Below, piece after piece: positions 54,836-63,366 of a stretch of DNA of 64,000 bases. How positions within the stretch are numbered: position 1 is the first letter of the stretch; each line of letters starts with the position of its first letter. This stretch comes from Sabulicella rubraurantiaca (GTDB lineage Bacteria > Pseudomonadota > Alphaproteobacteria > Acetobacterales > Acetobacteraceae): NCBI RefSeq assembly GCF_017355885.1, contig NZ_JAFEUU010000004.1:62001-126000 (forward strand), given 5' to 3'. The notes beneath the pieces are model-generated. The model made no database searches, was not told where the DNA came from, and saw nothing but the letters and a program-made list of their open reading frames with translations. The position numbers were made by a program, and so were the translations under genes.

Positions 54836-55794
54836 GCCCGGCGCCTCGACGGACGGGGGGCGGGGTTGTCGAAGCCCAGGAAGCGCATCGTTTCCTCCAT
54901 GTGCGGCGGAACCGCCGCCTCGACCTCCAGCGTGCCTCCTTCGGGATGCGGCAGGCGCAGCGCGCGGGCATGGAGGTGAAGCTGCCCCGACAGCCCTTCC
55001 ACATGCGCCGCCGCGCCACCGTATTTCCCGTCGCCCAGGATAGGGGTGCGCAGCGCCTCAGCGCAGTGGACGCGAAGCTGATGGGTGCGTCCGGTCAGCG
55101 GTTCCAGCCGCAGCAACGCCGCTCGGCGGCGCGCCTTGTCCAGCACGGCGAACTCGGTCGTGGCGCGGCTGCCCTTGGGGTCGGGGATCATGCGCTCGCC
55201 GCGCGGGCCGCCCTCCTTGGAAAGCGCCATCTCGATGCGGCCGCCCACGTGCTCCGGCTCGCCCACCACCACGGCCCAGTAGGTCTTGTGCACGTCGCGG
55301 CCCCGGAAGGCCGCGGCCAGCGCCCCCGCCGCGGCTTGGCTGCGCGCCAGAACCAGCAATCCGGAGGTGTCACGGTCCAGGCGATGGACGAGGCGCGGCC
55401 GCTCCTCCGCATCGAAGCGCAGCGCGTCCAGCGCACCGTCCAGGTGACGCGTGATGCCGGGACCGCCCTGCACCGGCAGGCCATGCGGCTTGTCCAGCAC
55501 GATCACGCTTTCGTCACGGAACAGCACCCGTGCCTGGAGATCGCGCGCCAGGGCCTCGGGCACCGGCTTGGCCTCGGCGCGAGGCGCGGGTTCGGTAGGC
55601 ATGGGCGGGACGCGCAGCTCCGCCCCAGCAGGCAGGCGGGTATTGGCCTCGGCCTTGCGCCCATCCACGCGGATCTGGCCGGTGCGGAGCATCTTCTGCA
55701 GCGCTCCCTGGGTGAGCGCGGGAAAGCGGCGCTTCAGCCAGCGATCGAGGCGCGTATCAGCCTCGGCGGGCGGGACGGTGAGGATCTGGGGCAT
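54832..55794 (-). CDS. RluA/RluC-family 23S rRNA pseudouridine synthase
   Basis: 320 residues: N-terminal S4 RNA-binding domain (TRLDRWLKRRFPALTQGALQKMLRTG) and a catalytic domain with HRLDRDTSGLLVLA, whose Asp is the nucleophile. The family segments VLFRDESVIVLDKPHGLPV and LTGRTHQLRVH follow as expected. Most like RluC; exact target site not readable. Start ATG 55794 chosen because the preceding 38 codons are not S4-like. Heads the overlapping run to AsmA, ATP12 and acylphosphatase. Confidence 0.92.
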   Translation of the reverse strand: MPQILTVPPAEADTRLDRWLKRRFPALTQGALQKMLRTGQIRVDGRKAEANTRLPAGAELRVPPMPTEPAPRAEAKPVPEALARDLQARVLFRDESVIVLDKPHGLPVQGGPGITRHLDGALDALRFDAEERPRLVHRLDRDTSGLLVLARSQAAAGALAAAFRGRDVHKTYWAVVVGEPEHVGGRIEMALSKEGGPRGERMIPDPKGSRATTEFAVLDKARRRAALLRLEPLTGRTHQLRVHCAEALRTPILGDGKYGGAAAHVEGLSGQLHLHARALRLPHPEGGTLEVEAAVPPHMEETMRFLGFDNPAPRPSRRRA

Positions 55795-55826
55795 GGCCGC
55801 ATCATAACGCAGCCGGGCCGCCCTGG

Positions 55827-56708
55827 TCAGGCGGCCCTTTCGGGCGGCCGGTCCACGGCCCGCACACCGCGCAGGAAGGCCAGTGTTCCCGCGAGCCGCG
55901 CCGACCACTTGTCACGCGAGGGATGAAAGGGCCGGAAGGCCAGCCGCGCCGCCAGTTCCACCGCGAGGCCCAGCCCATGCGCCGTGGCCCGCGCCCCACC
56001 ACGATGCTTGCGCTCGACGTGCAGCGCCGACCACGCCATGTGCCAATGCTTCCACCATTCGAGGCGCGGCGAAGGCGCGGAGGAACGCCCGGCCGCATGG
56101 TCCAGCGCCGCGCCCTGCACGTGCACCAGCGAATACCCCGCTTGGCGCAGGCGGAAGCAGAGGTCGTCATCCTCGAAATAAAGGAACAGATCGTCGTCGA
56201 AGCCGCCCACGGCGCGGAACGCGTCCATGCGGAAGAACATGGCCGAGCCGCCGACATAGGACGCGCAGCAATCGCCCGAGGGCATGGCGGGCGCCGCTCC
56301 GCCGCGTAGCTCGAACAATCCAGGCCGGCCGAATTGCAGCGCCCCGTCCGGCGTCCAGGAGCAGGGCGCGAGCATCCCTGCATCGGGGTAGCGCTGCGCC
56401 GCCTCCAGCAACGCCTCGAACATGCCGAGGCGGCAGCGCACATCGGCGTTCAGCAGGATGCCGAAAGGCGTCGTCACCTCGGCGAAGCCCAGATTGGCCG
56501 CGCGCCCGAAGCCCAGATTGCGCTCCGGCCGCAGCACGCGGGCGCGGGGCGCGAGGCGGGCGGCGAAGTCGGCGCTGCCGTCGCCACTCGCATTGTCCAC
56601 CACGACCAGCGGCACCGCCTCCGGGATGGAGGCGAGGCAGCCGGGAAGCACCTCCGCGCTGTTGAACGACACCACGACGGCGGAAACCGCGCCGATCCCC
56701 TCCGTCAT
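55827..56708 (-). CDS. Glycosyltransferase family 2
   Basis: 293 residues with a GT-A fold: VSAVVVSFNSAEVLPGCL, VVVDNASGDGSADFA, RNLGFGRAANLGF, then the LLNADV motif standing in for DxD, and the FLYFEDDDLCFRLRQAGY acceptor-region motif near residue 190. Resembles WbbL-like rhamnosyl- or similar transferases that extend surface polysaccharide. Start Met at 56708 is inferred from family length. Lies 16 bases after the MBL gene, same direction; not linked to an obvious polysaccharide cluster. Confidence 0.9.
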   Translation of the reverse strand: MTEGIGAVSAVVVSFNSAEVLPGCLASIPEAVPLVVVDNASGDGSADFAARLAPRARVLRPERNLGFGRAANLGFAEVTTPFGILLNADVRCRLGMFEALLEAAQRYPDAGMLAPCSWTPDGALQFGRPGLFELRGGAAPAMPSGDCCASYVGGSAMFFRMDAFRAVGGFDDDLFLYFEDDDLCFRLRQAGYSLVHVQGAALDHAAGRSSAPSPRLEWWKHWHMAWSALHVERKHRGGARATAHGLGLAVELAARLAFRPFHPSRDKWSARLAGTLAFLRGVRAVDRPPERAA

Positions 56709-56724
56709 GCGTGCCGTGCCCACA

Positions 56725-57606
56725 TCAGTCCTGCGCCCACTCCCAGGCATAGCCCTTCGTGGAGCGCTTCAGCCGCCCGGCAGTCGGGCTCGGGAAGTGG
56801 ATGGGCAGCAGCACCGTGTCCGTGCCCGCCACCTCGGAGAAGACCTTGCGCCGAGTCGCACGCGCGGCCTCCGGGTCCCAGCAGAAGATGGTCGAAAGCT
56901 CGGGATCGGAGCATTGGAGCTGGTGGTGGAACATGTCGCCGGTGATCAGCGCACGCTTGCCGCCCCTCTCGATGCGCAGGCAGCAATGGCAGGCGGAATG
57001 GCCGGCGGTGAGCATCAGCGAGATGCCCGGCTCGATCTCGAACCCCTCCTCCACCAGCAGTGCCTGCCCAGCCTCGACGATCGGCTTGCAGTTCATGCGC
57101 CACACGCCGCCGGCGCCGCCCGGACGATCGACGCCCTCCTGGTCCAGCTTTTCCCACGCCTCGTACTCGCCTTTGTGGAAGACGTACTTCGCGCGCGGGA
57201 AGAAGGGCACCCAGCGCCCGTTCTCCAGCTTCGTGTTCCAGCCGGAGTGGTCGATGTGCAGGTGGGTGCAGAAGACGTAGTCCACATCCTCCGGGTTCAG
57301 CCCGGCGGCGGCCAGCTCGTCCAGCCAGCGCTGCTTCGGGAAATCCATGGGCGGACCGTAGCCCTTGTCCTCGCCGGTGCAGGTGTCCACCAGGATCACG
57401 TGGCGCGCCGTGCGGACGATGAAGGTCTGGTAGGTGATGACCATCTTGCCCGACTCGCGATCGAACACCTCGGGCTGGAGCTTGGCGATGTTCTCGGCCT
57501 GCTTCGCGGAATCGTAGCCGAGGAAGAAATCCTCCGGCCGCCGCCACGGACCGTCGCGCTCGATCACGCTGGTGATGGACACGTCGCCGACGCGCAGTTC
57601 CTTCAT
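56725..57606 (-). CDS. MBL-fold metallo-hydrolase
   Basis: 293 residues with the dinuclear zinc motif HLHIDHSGWN (HxHxDH), a second His in TAGHSACHCCL, the bridging Asp in ALITGDMFHH and a final His in LLPIHFPSP. The arrangement resembles lactonase-type (AttM/AiiA-like) and other cytoplasmic hydrolases. AGGGGAAACGAC precedes the ATG. The function could be quorum-signal lactone cleavage or general esterase action; nothing else in the locus decides. Confidence 0.9.
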   Translation of the reverse strand: MKELRVGDVSITSVIERDGPWRRPEDFFLGYDSAKQAENIAKLQPEVFDRESGKMVITYQTFIVRTARHVILVDTCTGEDKGYGPPMDFPKQRWLDELAAAGLNPEDVDYVFCTHLHIDHSGWNTKLENGRWVPFFPRAKYVFHKGEYEAWEKLDQEGVDRPGGAGGVWRMNCKPIVEAGQALLVEEGFEIEPGISLMLTAGHSACHCCLRIERGGKRALITGDMFHHQLQCSDPELSTIFCWDPEAARATRRKVFSEVAGTDTVLLPIHFPSPTAGRLKRSTKGYAWEWAQD

Positions 57607-57670
57607 GTCGTTTCCCCTGATTGCGCGTGCAAAGCTGCCCCCTTCCAGCGCGGGAGGGAACCCCGCCCCG

Positions 57671-58468
57671 TCAGGCCCCGCGCGCCAGGAGGCCGCGCGC
57701 CAGAGCCTCGAAGGCGGGAACAGGAAGCTCCTCCGCCCGCTTCTCCCCGGCGATGCCGGCGCCCGCCAGCAGCGCCTCGGCCCCGCCCAGCGACTTCAGC
57801 GCGCCGCGCAGCATCTTGCGGCGCTGGCCGAATGCGGCGGCCGTCACGCGCTCCATGGCCCGGAACAGCGCCTGCTCCGGCTGCTCCGCCCGCGGCTCCA
57901 GCACCACCACGGCGGAGTGGACGCGCGGCGGCGGGCGGAAGGCGCCGGGGGGCAGGCGCATCCCGATCCGGCACGTCGCCACCCATTGCGCGATCACGGC
58001 GAGGCGCCCGTAATGCTCCGTGCCCGGCGCGGCCACGATGCGTTGTGCGACCTCCTCCTGGAACATCAGCACCAGCCTCTCCCAGGCGGCGGCCTGTGCC
58101 AGCCAGCCGAGCAGCAGCGGCGTGCCCACGTTGTAGGGCAGGTTCGCCACCACCTGGCGCGGCGCCGGCAGCGTCGTCCCGTCGAAGCGCAGCGCATCCT
58201 GCCGCAGCACAGTGAGCCGCCCGGGATGGGCCGCCTCCAGCTCCGCCAGCGCGGCCAGGGCCCGCTCATCGAGTTCGACGGCGGTGAGGTGCGCGAGCGG
58301 CGTCCCGAGCAGCGCGCGGGTGAGGCCGCCGGGGCCGGGGCCGACCTCCAGCACGTGGCGCCCCGAAAGGTCGCCGGCCAGCAGGGCGACGCGGCGGCAC
58401 ACCGCCTCGTCCAGCAGGAAGTGCTGCCCCAGCGCCTTGCGGGCATCCAACCCGAAGCGCCGCGGCAC
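57671..58468 (-). CDS. rsmA: 16S rRNA dimethyladenosine transferase RsmA (KsgA)
   Basis: 265 residues (from the GTG at 58468) that dimethylate two adenines in helix 45 of 16S rRNA during ribosome maturation. Motifs: KALGQHFLLD, SAM-binding VLEVGPGPGGLTRALL, VVANLPYNV (catalytic NLPY), and FRPPPRVHSAVVVL. Homologues usually start about 10 residues earlier with a TLPPLREV-like peptide; here that stretch (LTPLSEV) has no ATG/GTG/TTG, so the true start is uncertain. 29 bases downstream of surA in the classic order. Confidence 0.92.
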   Translation of the reverse strand: MPRRFGLDARKALGQHFLLDEAVCRRVALLAGDLSGRHVLEVGPGPGGLTRALLGTPLAHLTAVELDERALAALAELEAAHPGRLTVLRQDALRFDGTTLPAPRQVVANLPYNVGTPLLLGWLAQAAAWERLVLMFQEEVAQRIVAAPGTEHYGRLAVIAQWVATCRIGMRLPPGAFRPPPRVHSAVVVLEPRAEQPEQALFRAMERVTAAAFGQRRKMLRGALKSLGGAEALLAGAGIAGEKRAEELPVPAFEALARGLLARGA

Positions 58469-58497
58469 CTCGGACAGGGGGGTCAGCGTTTCCCCGC

Positions 58498-59799
58498 TCA
58501 GGCGCGGGTCTCGATGATGGCGCGGCGGCGTAGGTCGCGCAGCAGCTGGCGGCTGATCACCTCCACCCGCTCGCGCAGAATCTGCGCCCGCGCCTGTTCG
58601 GGGGTGAAGCGCGGCGCCTCGCGCTGCTCCCGCTCGCACACCATCAGCAGCAGGATGCCGTCATTCGAAATGACGGGCTGCGAGGCGCGCCCGATGGGCA
58701 GGGAGGCCAGAAGCTGCCGCAGCGGTGGCGGGTTCAGCCCCTCCAGCCGCAGCGGACCCGGATCCGCCGGGCGGTCGCTGGTGCGGGGCTGCTGCTCCAT
58801 CGCCTCGCAGCCGCGCAGCGTGGAGGAGAGGCGCTGCGCCCGCTCCAGCACCTGGCGGTGCTGGTCCGTCGGGTTCTGCGGGTCGAGGCGCGTGGCGAAG
58901 GGCAGGAAGAGCTGCCGCACCGAGATCATGGTGGAGCGCTGCTCGGTCCCGGCCTCGCGCTTCGCGCGCAGCGTCACGATCTGGTAGCCGCCTGCGACGC
59001 GGATCGGGTTGCTGACCGCACCCGGCGGCATGCGCTCGACGATGGCGGCGACCTCGGGGTCCAGCGAGCGCGGGACGACCCAGCCGATATCGCCGCCCTG
59101 GAGCGCCGATTGCGACTGGCTGAACTGCGTCGCCACCACCGGGAAGGGAGAGCCGCGGCGAAGCTGGCCGATCACGTCCTCGGTGAAGCCGCGCACCTCG
59201 GCTTCGGTGCGGGGGTCGTCCACAGGAATGAAGATCTCGCCGAGCAGGTACTCGGTCTGGCCCCGGCGGGCCTCATGCGCGGCGATGGCATCGCGCACCT
59301 CGGCCTCGGTCACCTCTGCCTGCGGGCCGAGGGTGACGCGCAGCAGGCGGCCCCAGCCGATCTGCACGCGGATCTGATCGTAAAGGACGCGCGGCTGCAC
59401 CCCGGCGGTGCGAAGCTGGGCGCGCAGCGCGCCGGAGGGCAGGCCGTTGCGCGACTCGATCTCGCGCACCGCGTCGGCGATGTCGTTGTCGGTCACGGCG
59501 ATGCGCTGGCGCTGCACTTCCTGCAGGCGCAGCTTCTCGTCGATGAGGAGACGCAGCACCTGCGGCTGCAGCCGCGCCAGCGTCTCCGGCTGGACGGGAA
59601 CGCCGGCATTCAGCGCGAAGAGCCGAGCGCGCGACGCCACCTCGGCCTGCGTCACCACGTCGCCATTCACCACGGCGAGGATGCGGTTGGTGGAGGCAGG
59701 CGCTTCCGCCGCGCGCGGGGCCGCGCCGCGAGTCTGGGCAGGGACGGACCCGGCCATCAGGGCCAGGAGGGCGAGGGAAGAGGCGGCGACGCGGAGCAT
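58498..59799 (-). CDS. surA: Periplasmic chaperone/peptidyl-prolyl isomerase SurA
   Basis: 433 residues. A signal peptide (ASSLALLALMAGSVPAQ) precedes the SurA N-domain (NRILAVVNGDVVTQAEV, LRLLIDEKLRLQEVQRQRI). A parvulin domain with ALQGGDIGWV...LPxxxV-like core follows, and then a second, weaker region and a C-terminal helix. Guides outer-membrane proteins such as LptD across the periplasm. Lies 70 bases after lptD, the conserved order. Confidence 0.92.
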   Translation of the reverse strand: MLRVAASSLALLALMAGSVPAQTRGAAPRAAEAPASTNRILAVVNGDVVTQAEVASRARLFALNAGVPVQPETLARLQPQVLRLLIDEKLRLQEVQRQRIAVTDNDIADAVREIESRNGLPSGALRAQLRTAGVQPRVLYDQIRVQIGWGRLLRVTLGPQAEVTEAEVRDAIAAHEARRGQTEYLLGEIFIPVDDPRTEAEVRGFTEDVIGQLRRGSPFPVVATQFSQSQSALQGGDIGWVVPRSLDPEVAAIVERMPPGAVSNPIRVAGGYQIVTLRAKREAGTEQRSTMISVRQLFLPFATRLDPQNPTDQHRQVLERAQRLSSTLRGCEAMEQQPRTSDRPADPGPLRLEGLNPPPLRQLLASLPIGRASQPVISNDGILLLMVCEREQREAPRFTPEQARAQILRERVEVISRQLLRDLRRRAIIETRA

Positions 59800-59869
59800 G
59801 GTTGCGCGTCTTAGCCCAGTTCCGCGTCAGACCGGAACTGCCCGCCCTGGCAGGGTTGCCACGGCACTG

Positions 59870-62245
59870 TCAGATCGCCCGCAGGAAGTAGTCGCCCACG
59901 GTCTTGAAGCCGACCCGCACGAGGAAGACGGTGTTGCCCAGATACTCGCGGTTGGTGACGGGATCGCTGGCGAAGCGGCGCAGGAGTCTGCCTTCGACGA
60001 TGAAGCATTCATCCTCGTAGCCGCCGGAGGCGATGACCGCGACCGGTTCCTGGCGCCGCACGTCGTAGCGGACGCTGGCATTCAGGCGCCACACCCCGCC
60101 GGCCTGGCTTCGCACCTGGCCGCCCACGCCGAAGGACACCTCGTTCCGTCCCTGGTCGCCGGTCAGGAAAGGCAGGGGCGGGGCATACAGGTATCCGGCG
60201 GTGAAGGAGAGGCTTTCCACCGGCCCGACCCGCCCCAGGGAAAGCCGCGCCACGGCCTCGCTCTGCCGGTGCTGGCCGGTCTCGCTGTCCAGGCGGGTGC
60301 GGCCGGTCAGGTCCAACCACGACACGGGCGAGATGCCGACACGTCCCACGTAATCGGACCAGCGGCGCTCAAGCCCAGTGTTGCGCGGGAAGATCGCCTC
60401 GTCCGACATGCGGTAGGAGCGGCCCACGATGCCCTCGACCCGCCCGCCATTGGGGAAGGACCAAGCGCCGCGCAGCGCCGCGTCCACGCGCGTGCCGCCC
60501 TCGAACCGGTCTCGCCCGGTGAAGCGGTCCAGCTGGAACAGATTGGCGTCATTGAACTCGAAATCGACCGCGTCCTCATTCGGGAACATGGTCTGGCGGC
60601 CGGTGGAGGGTCCCGTCACCACCTGCACGCGTGGCTCGATCAACTGGCTGCCCCAGGCGCCGGCATCGCGCACAAGCGGCATTCGCCAATCGAGGGCGAG
60701 GCGGAAATTGCCTGCCACGTGCTCGCCATTGGCCGCAGGCTGGGGAACGGTCAGCTTTTCCTGCCCCCGTGCCACGACGCCGCGCAGGTCGCCCTGCGCG
60801 CGCACGGTCCAGATGCCACCCACCGCATCATGGAAGGGGCGATCCCACCGGGCCCGTGCCGTGACGCGCTGGCTCCAGGCACCCACGGGGCGCGTCAGGC
60901 CGAGCAGGCCGGAATCCACCGTCAGATAGCCGCCCAGGATCTTTCGTCCCGGCGCCCACTCATAGAAGGCGTTGGGCGTGACATATGGCGTCTGGCTGAG
61001 ATTGTCGGTGGAGCGCAGGCCTTGATAGGCGCGCACATCCACACGCGCATACGACTCGGTGCCCCAGAAACCCTCCGCATAGATGTCGCTGACCAGGAAG
61101 CGCCGGATGTCGAAGCGGTAGGTGCGGAGATACTGCTCGGAGGAGGCGCGGTTCAGGTTGAAGCCCGCGCGCCAGTTCTCGTTAAGGGCGACGCGGCCGC
61201 GCGCGAAGATATGGCCCGAAAGCTCCGGGCTGGTGCGGAGCCCGGCCGAAAGCCGCTCGGCATCGTTGCCGTCGAAATAGCCGATCGAGCCCTGGATCTG
61301 CAGCTCACCGTTGTTGAACCGGCGGCGATATTCCAGGCCGAGATTGGGCAGAACATGCTGCGCGATGATCGGCGTCACCAGCAGGTCCTGTGTGTCGTCG
61401 ATGGCCCAGAAATATGGGACCTCGGCGAAGGCGCCCAGGAAGCGCGTGTAGCCCAGCGTCGGGAACAGGAAGCCCGAGGCGCGCGGTGATTGCGGATCGG
61501 GGTGCGAGAAGAAGGGCGTGTAGAGCACCGGCACGCCGCCAATCTGGATCGTGGCGTCGCGGTAGGAGATGCGCTGCGCCTCGCGGTCCTGCGTGGCGAG
61601 GCGGGCACGCATCTGCCATAGCGGCGGGCGCTGCGGGTCTTCGGCGCAAAGATTGCAGGACGAGTACACGACGCGCGCGAGGTCGGTGACCGTGCCCCCC
61701 GTGCGCCGCGCCCCGTTGGCCGCCATGCGGGCATTCTGCGCGAGTCGCGCCCGGACCTCGCGCAGCACGCCGTCGCGGAAGCCCCCGGTCAGCTCGACTT
61801 CCTCGGCATAGAGGATCGTGCCGTCCGCCTCGATCAGCTGCACCTGGCCGCGCAGGATCGCGACGCCCGTTTCGCGCGCGTAGATGAATTCCTGGGCACG
61901 AAGGAAGCGCTCGCCCTGCCAGGCCTCGACATTGCCGCGCGCGGTGACGATGCCCCGCTCGCGGTCATACTCCACCTCCTCGGCAGTGAAGGTGACGGGC
62001 TGCTCGCCGCCCGAGGGCTGGGCCTCGGAGCGTGGCGTGGAAGGCGCGGCGGGCGGCAGCGCTGGCAGGTCCCGCAGCGTCGGCCCCGGCACGCTCGCCA
62101 AGCCCTCGGCGGAGGGGGCGAGGTTCACCACGGAGCCCTGCGCGAGGGCGCTGCCCGAGGCGACAGCGAGCGCGAGGCCCGCGGCACCGCCCAGGAGGAG
62201 GGAATGGCGGCTCCAGCCGCGATGAAAGGGGGGCGGGGCGGCCAT
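59870..62245 (-). CDS. lptD: LPS-assembly protein LptD
   Basis: 791-residue outer-membrane barrel that inserts lipopolysaccharide into the outer leaflet. After a signal peptide (LLLGGAAGLALAVASGSALAQ) comes a Pro-rich spacer. The OstA jellyroll follows (FTAEEVEYDRERGIVTARGNVEAWQGERFL, AEEVELTGGF), with a CNLC cysteine pair and a large C-terminal barrel. Typical length. Start overlaps the lptG stop as TAATG. Confidence 0.95.
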   Translation of the reverse strand: MAAPPPFHRGWSRHSLLLGGAAGLALAVASGSALAQGSVVNLAPSAEGLASVPGPTLRDLPALPPAAPSTPRSEAQPSGGEQPVTFTAEEVEYDRERGIVTARGNVEAWQGERFLRAQEFIYARETGVAILRGQVQLIEADGTILYAEEVELTGGFRDGVLREVRARLAQNARMAANGARRTGGTVTDLARVVYSSCNLCAEDPQRPPLWQMRARLATQDREAQRISYRDATIQIGGVPVLYTPFFSHPDPQSPRASGFLFPTLGYTRFLGAFAEVPYFWAIDDTQDLLVTPIIAQHVLPNLGLEYRRRFNNGELQIQGSIGYFDGNDAERLSAGLRTSPELSGHIFARGRVALNENWRAGFNLNRASSEQYLRTYRFDIRRFLVSDIYAEGFWGTESYARVDVRAYQGLRSTDNLSQTPYVTPNAFYEWAPGRKILGGYLTVDSGLLGLTRPVGAWSQRVTARARWDRPFHDAVGGIWTVRAQGDLRGVVARGQEKLTVPQPAANGEHVAGNFRLALDWRMPLVRDAGAWGSQLIEPRVQVVTGPSTGRQTMFPNEDAVDFEFNDANLFQLDRFTGRDRFEGGTRVDAALRGAWSFPNGGRVEGIVGRSYRMSDEAIFPRNTGLERRWSDYVGRVGISPVSWLDLTGRTRLDSETGQHRQSEAVARLSLGRVGPVESLSFTAGYLYAPPLPFLTGDQGRNEVSFGVGGQVRSQAGGVWRLNASVRYDVRRQEPVAVIASGGYEDECFIVEGRLLRRFASDPVTNREYLGNTVFLVRVGFKTVGDYFLRAI

Positions 62246-63366
62246 TATCCGTCCTCCTGATGGACAAGCAGTGCGGCGGAAGTCAGCAATCCGGTCAAGG
62301 CTGGCACCCAGGCGGCGATCGCCACCGGCAGGGCGCCGCTCTCACCGAATTCGCCAGTGACGCGGTCGAGCACGAAAAGCGCGAAGCCTGCGGCCACGCC
62401 AGCGCCGATCATGCGCGCGACGCCGCCGCGGCGCGAGTGCCGCATGGAGAAGGCAGCGGCCAGCAGCGCCATGGCGACGGCCAGCACGGGCGCGCTCAGC
62501 ATGGACTGGAATTGCAGCCGGTGCCGCAGGGCCGAGAACCCGGCCGCCTCCAGCACCGCGATGAAGCCAGGCAAAGCCCAGAAGGACAGCGTGTCGGGCG
62601 AGGCGAAGCTGTCCTCGATGCGGTCGGGTGTCAGGTCGGTGGGCAGGGTCATGGTGCCGGCGGCGCGGGGCTGGCGGTCGGCGCCGAACACCACCGCCTC
62701 GTCGAGCAGCCATGAATTAGGCATCAGCCGCGCATGCGGCGCCTCGACGCGCTCCAGCGCACGGTCGGCGGCGGAAAGCCGCCAGATCGTCACCTCGGTC
62801 AGGACGAACTCCGCCCGGGCCGAGGCGAGAAGCCGCGCCGGCCGGCCGGACACGATGGCGACCCCATTCGGCTCGATGCCCCGATCGGACTGGCGCAGCC
62901 AGAGCCGCCCACCCGCCAGCGCAGTCACTCCGCCGCCGGCGCGCAGGAAGGTGGCGTCGAGCCGCTCGGCCCGCGCCAGCATGGCCGAGGAAAGCGGCGA
63001 GATGGCGGTGATGGACACGACGCCGAAGGTCAGCGCCACCGCCACCGGCCCGGCCAGGAAGCCCCAGGCCGAAACGCCGGCCGCCCGCGCCACGATCAGC
63101 TCGGAAGCGCGGGCCAGGCGCCAGAAGGCGACAATGCCGCCGAGCAGGACGGCGAAGGGCAGGATCTGCATGGCGACGAACGGTACGCGCAGCCCGGCGA
63201 TGCCGGCGACGAGGCCGAATGTCGCCTCCGGCCGGGTCGAGGCGCGGCGCAGCAGCTCGATGAAGTCGAACATCGAGACCAGCAGCGTCAGCGCCGCCAG
63301 CATCAGCACCGTCGCCCCCAGGAAGCGCCGCGCGACATAAAGGGTGAGGGTCGGCGCCAGGATCAT
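62245..63366 (-). CDS. lptG: LPS export ABC transporter permease LptG
   Basis: 373-residue YjgP/YjgQ-family inner-membrane permease. It has an N-terminal helix pair (TLYVARRFLGATVLMLAALTLLVSMFDFIELLR), a central periplasmic beta-jellyroll and C-terminal helices. The LptG start features match (LYVARRFL, FDFIELLRR). With LptF it extracts LPS from the inner membrane, using LptB ATPase encoded elsewhere. Start overlaps the lptF stop (ATGA). Confidence 0.93.
   Translation of the reverse strand: MILAPTLTLYVARRFLGATVLMLAALTLLVSMFDFIELLRRASTRPEATFGLVAGIAGLRVPFVAMQILPFAVLLGGIVAFWRLARASELIVARAAGVSAWGFLAGPVAVALTFGVVSITAISPLSSAMLARAERLDATFLRAGGGVTALAGGRLWLRQSDRGIEPNGVAIVSGRPARLLASARAEFVLTEVTIWRLSAADRALERVEAPHARLMPNSWLLDEAVVFGADRQPRAAGTMTLPTDLTPDRIEDSFASPDTLSFWALPGFIAVLEAAGFSALRHRLQFQSMLSAPVLAVAMALLAAAFSMRHSRRGGVARMIGAGVAAGFALFVLDRVTGEFGESGALPVAIAAWVPALTGLLTSAALLVHQEDG

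Noticed and set aside
55815-55837. Stem GGGCCGCC/GGCGGCCC at the end of the glycosyltransferase gene as a terminator
   Set aside because: It overlaps the coding end and has no T-tract in the gene's direction.
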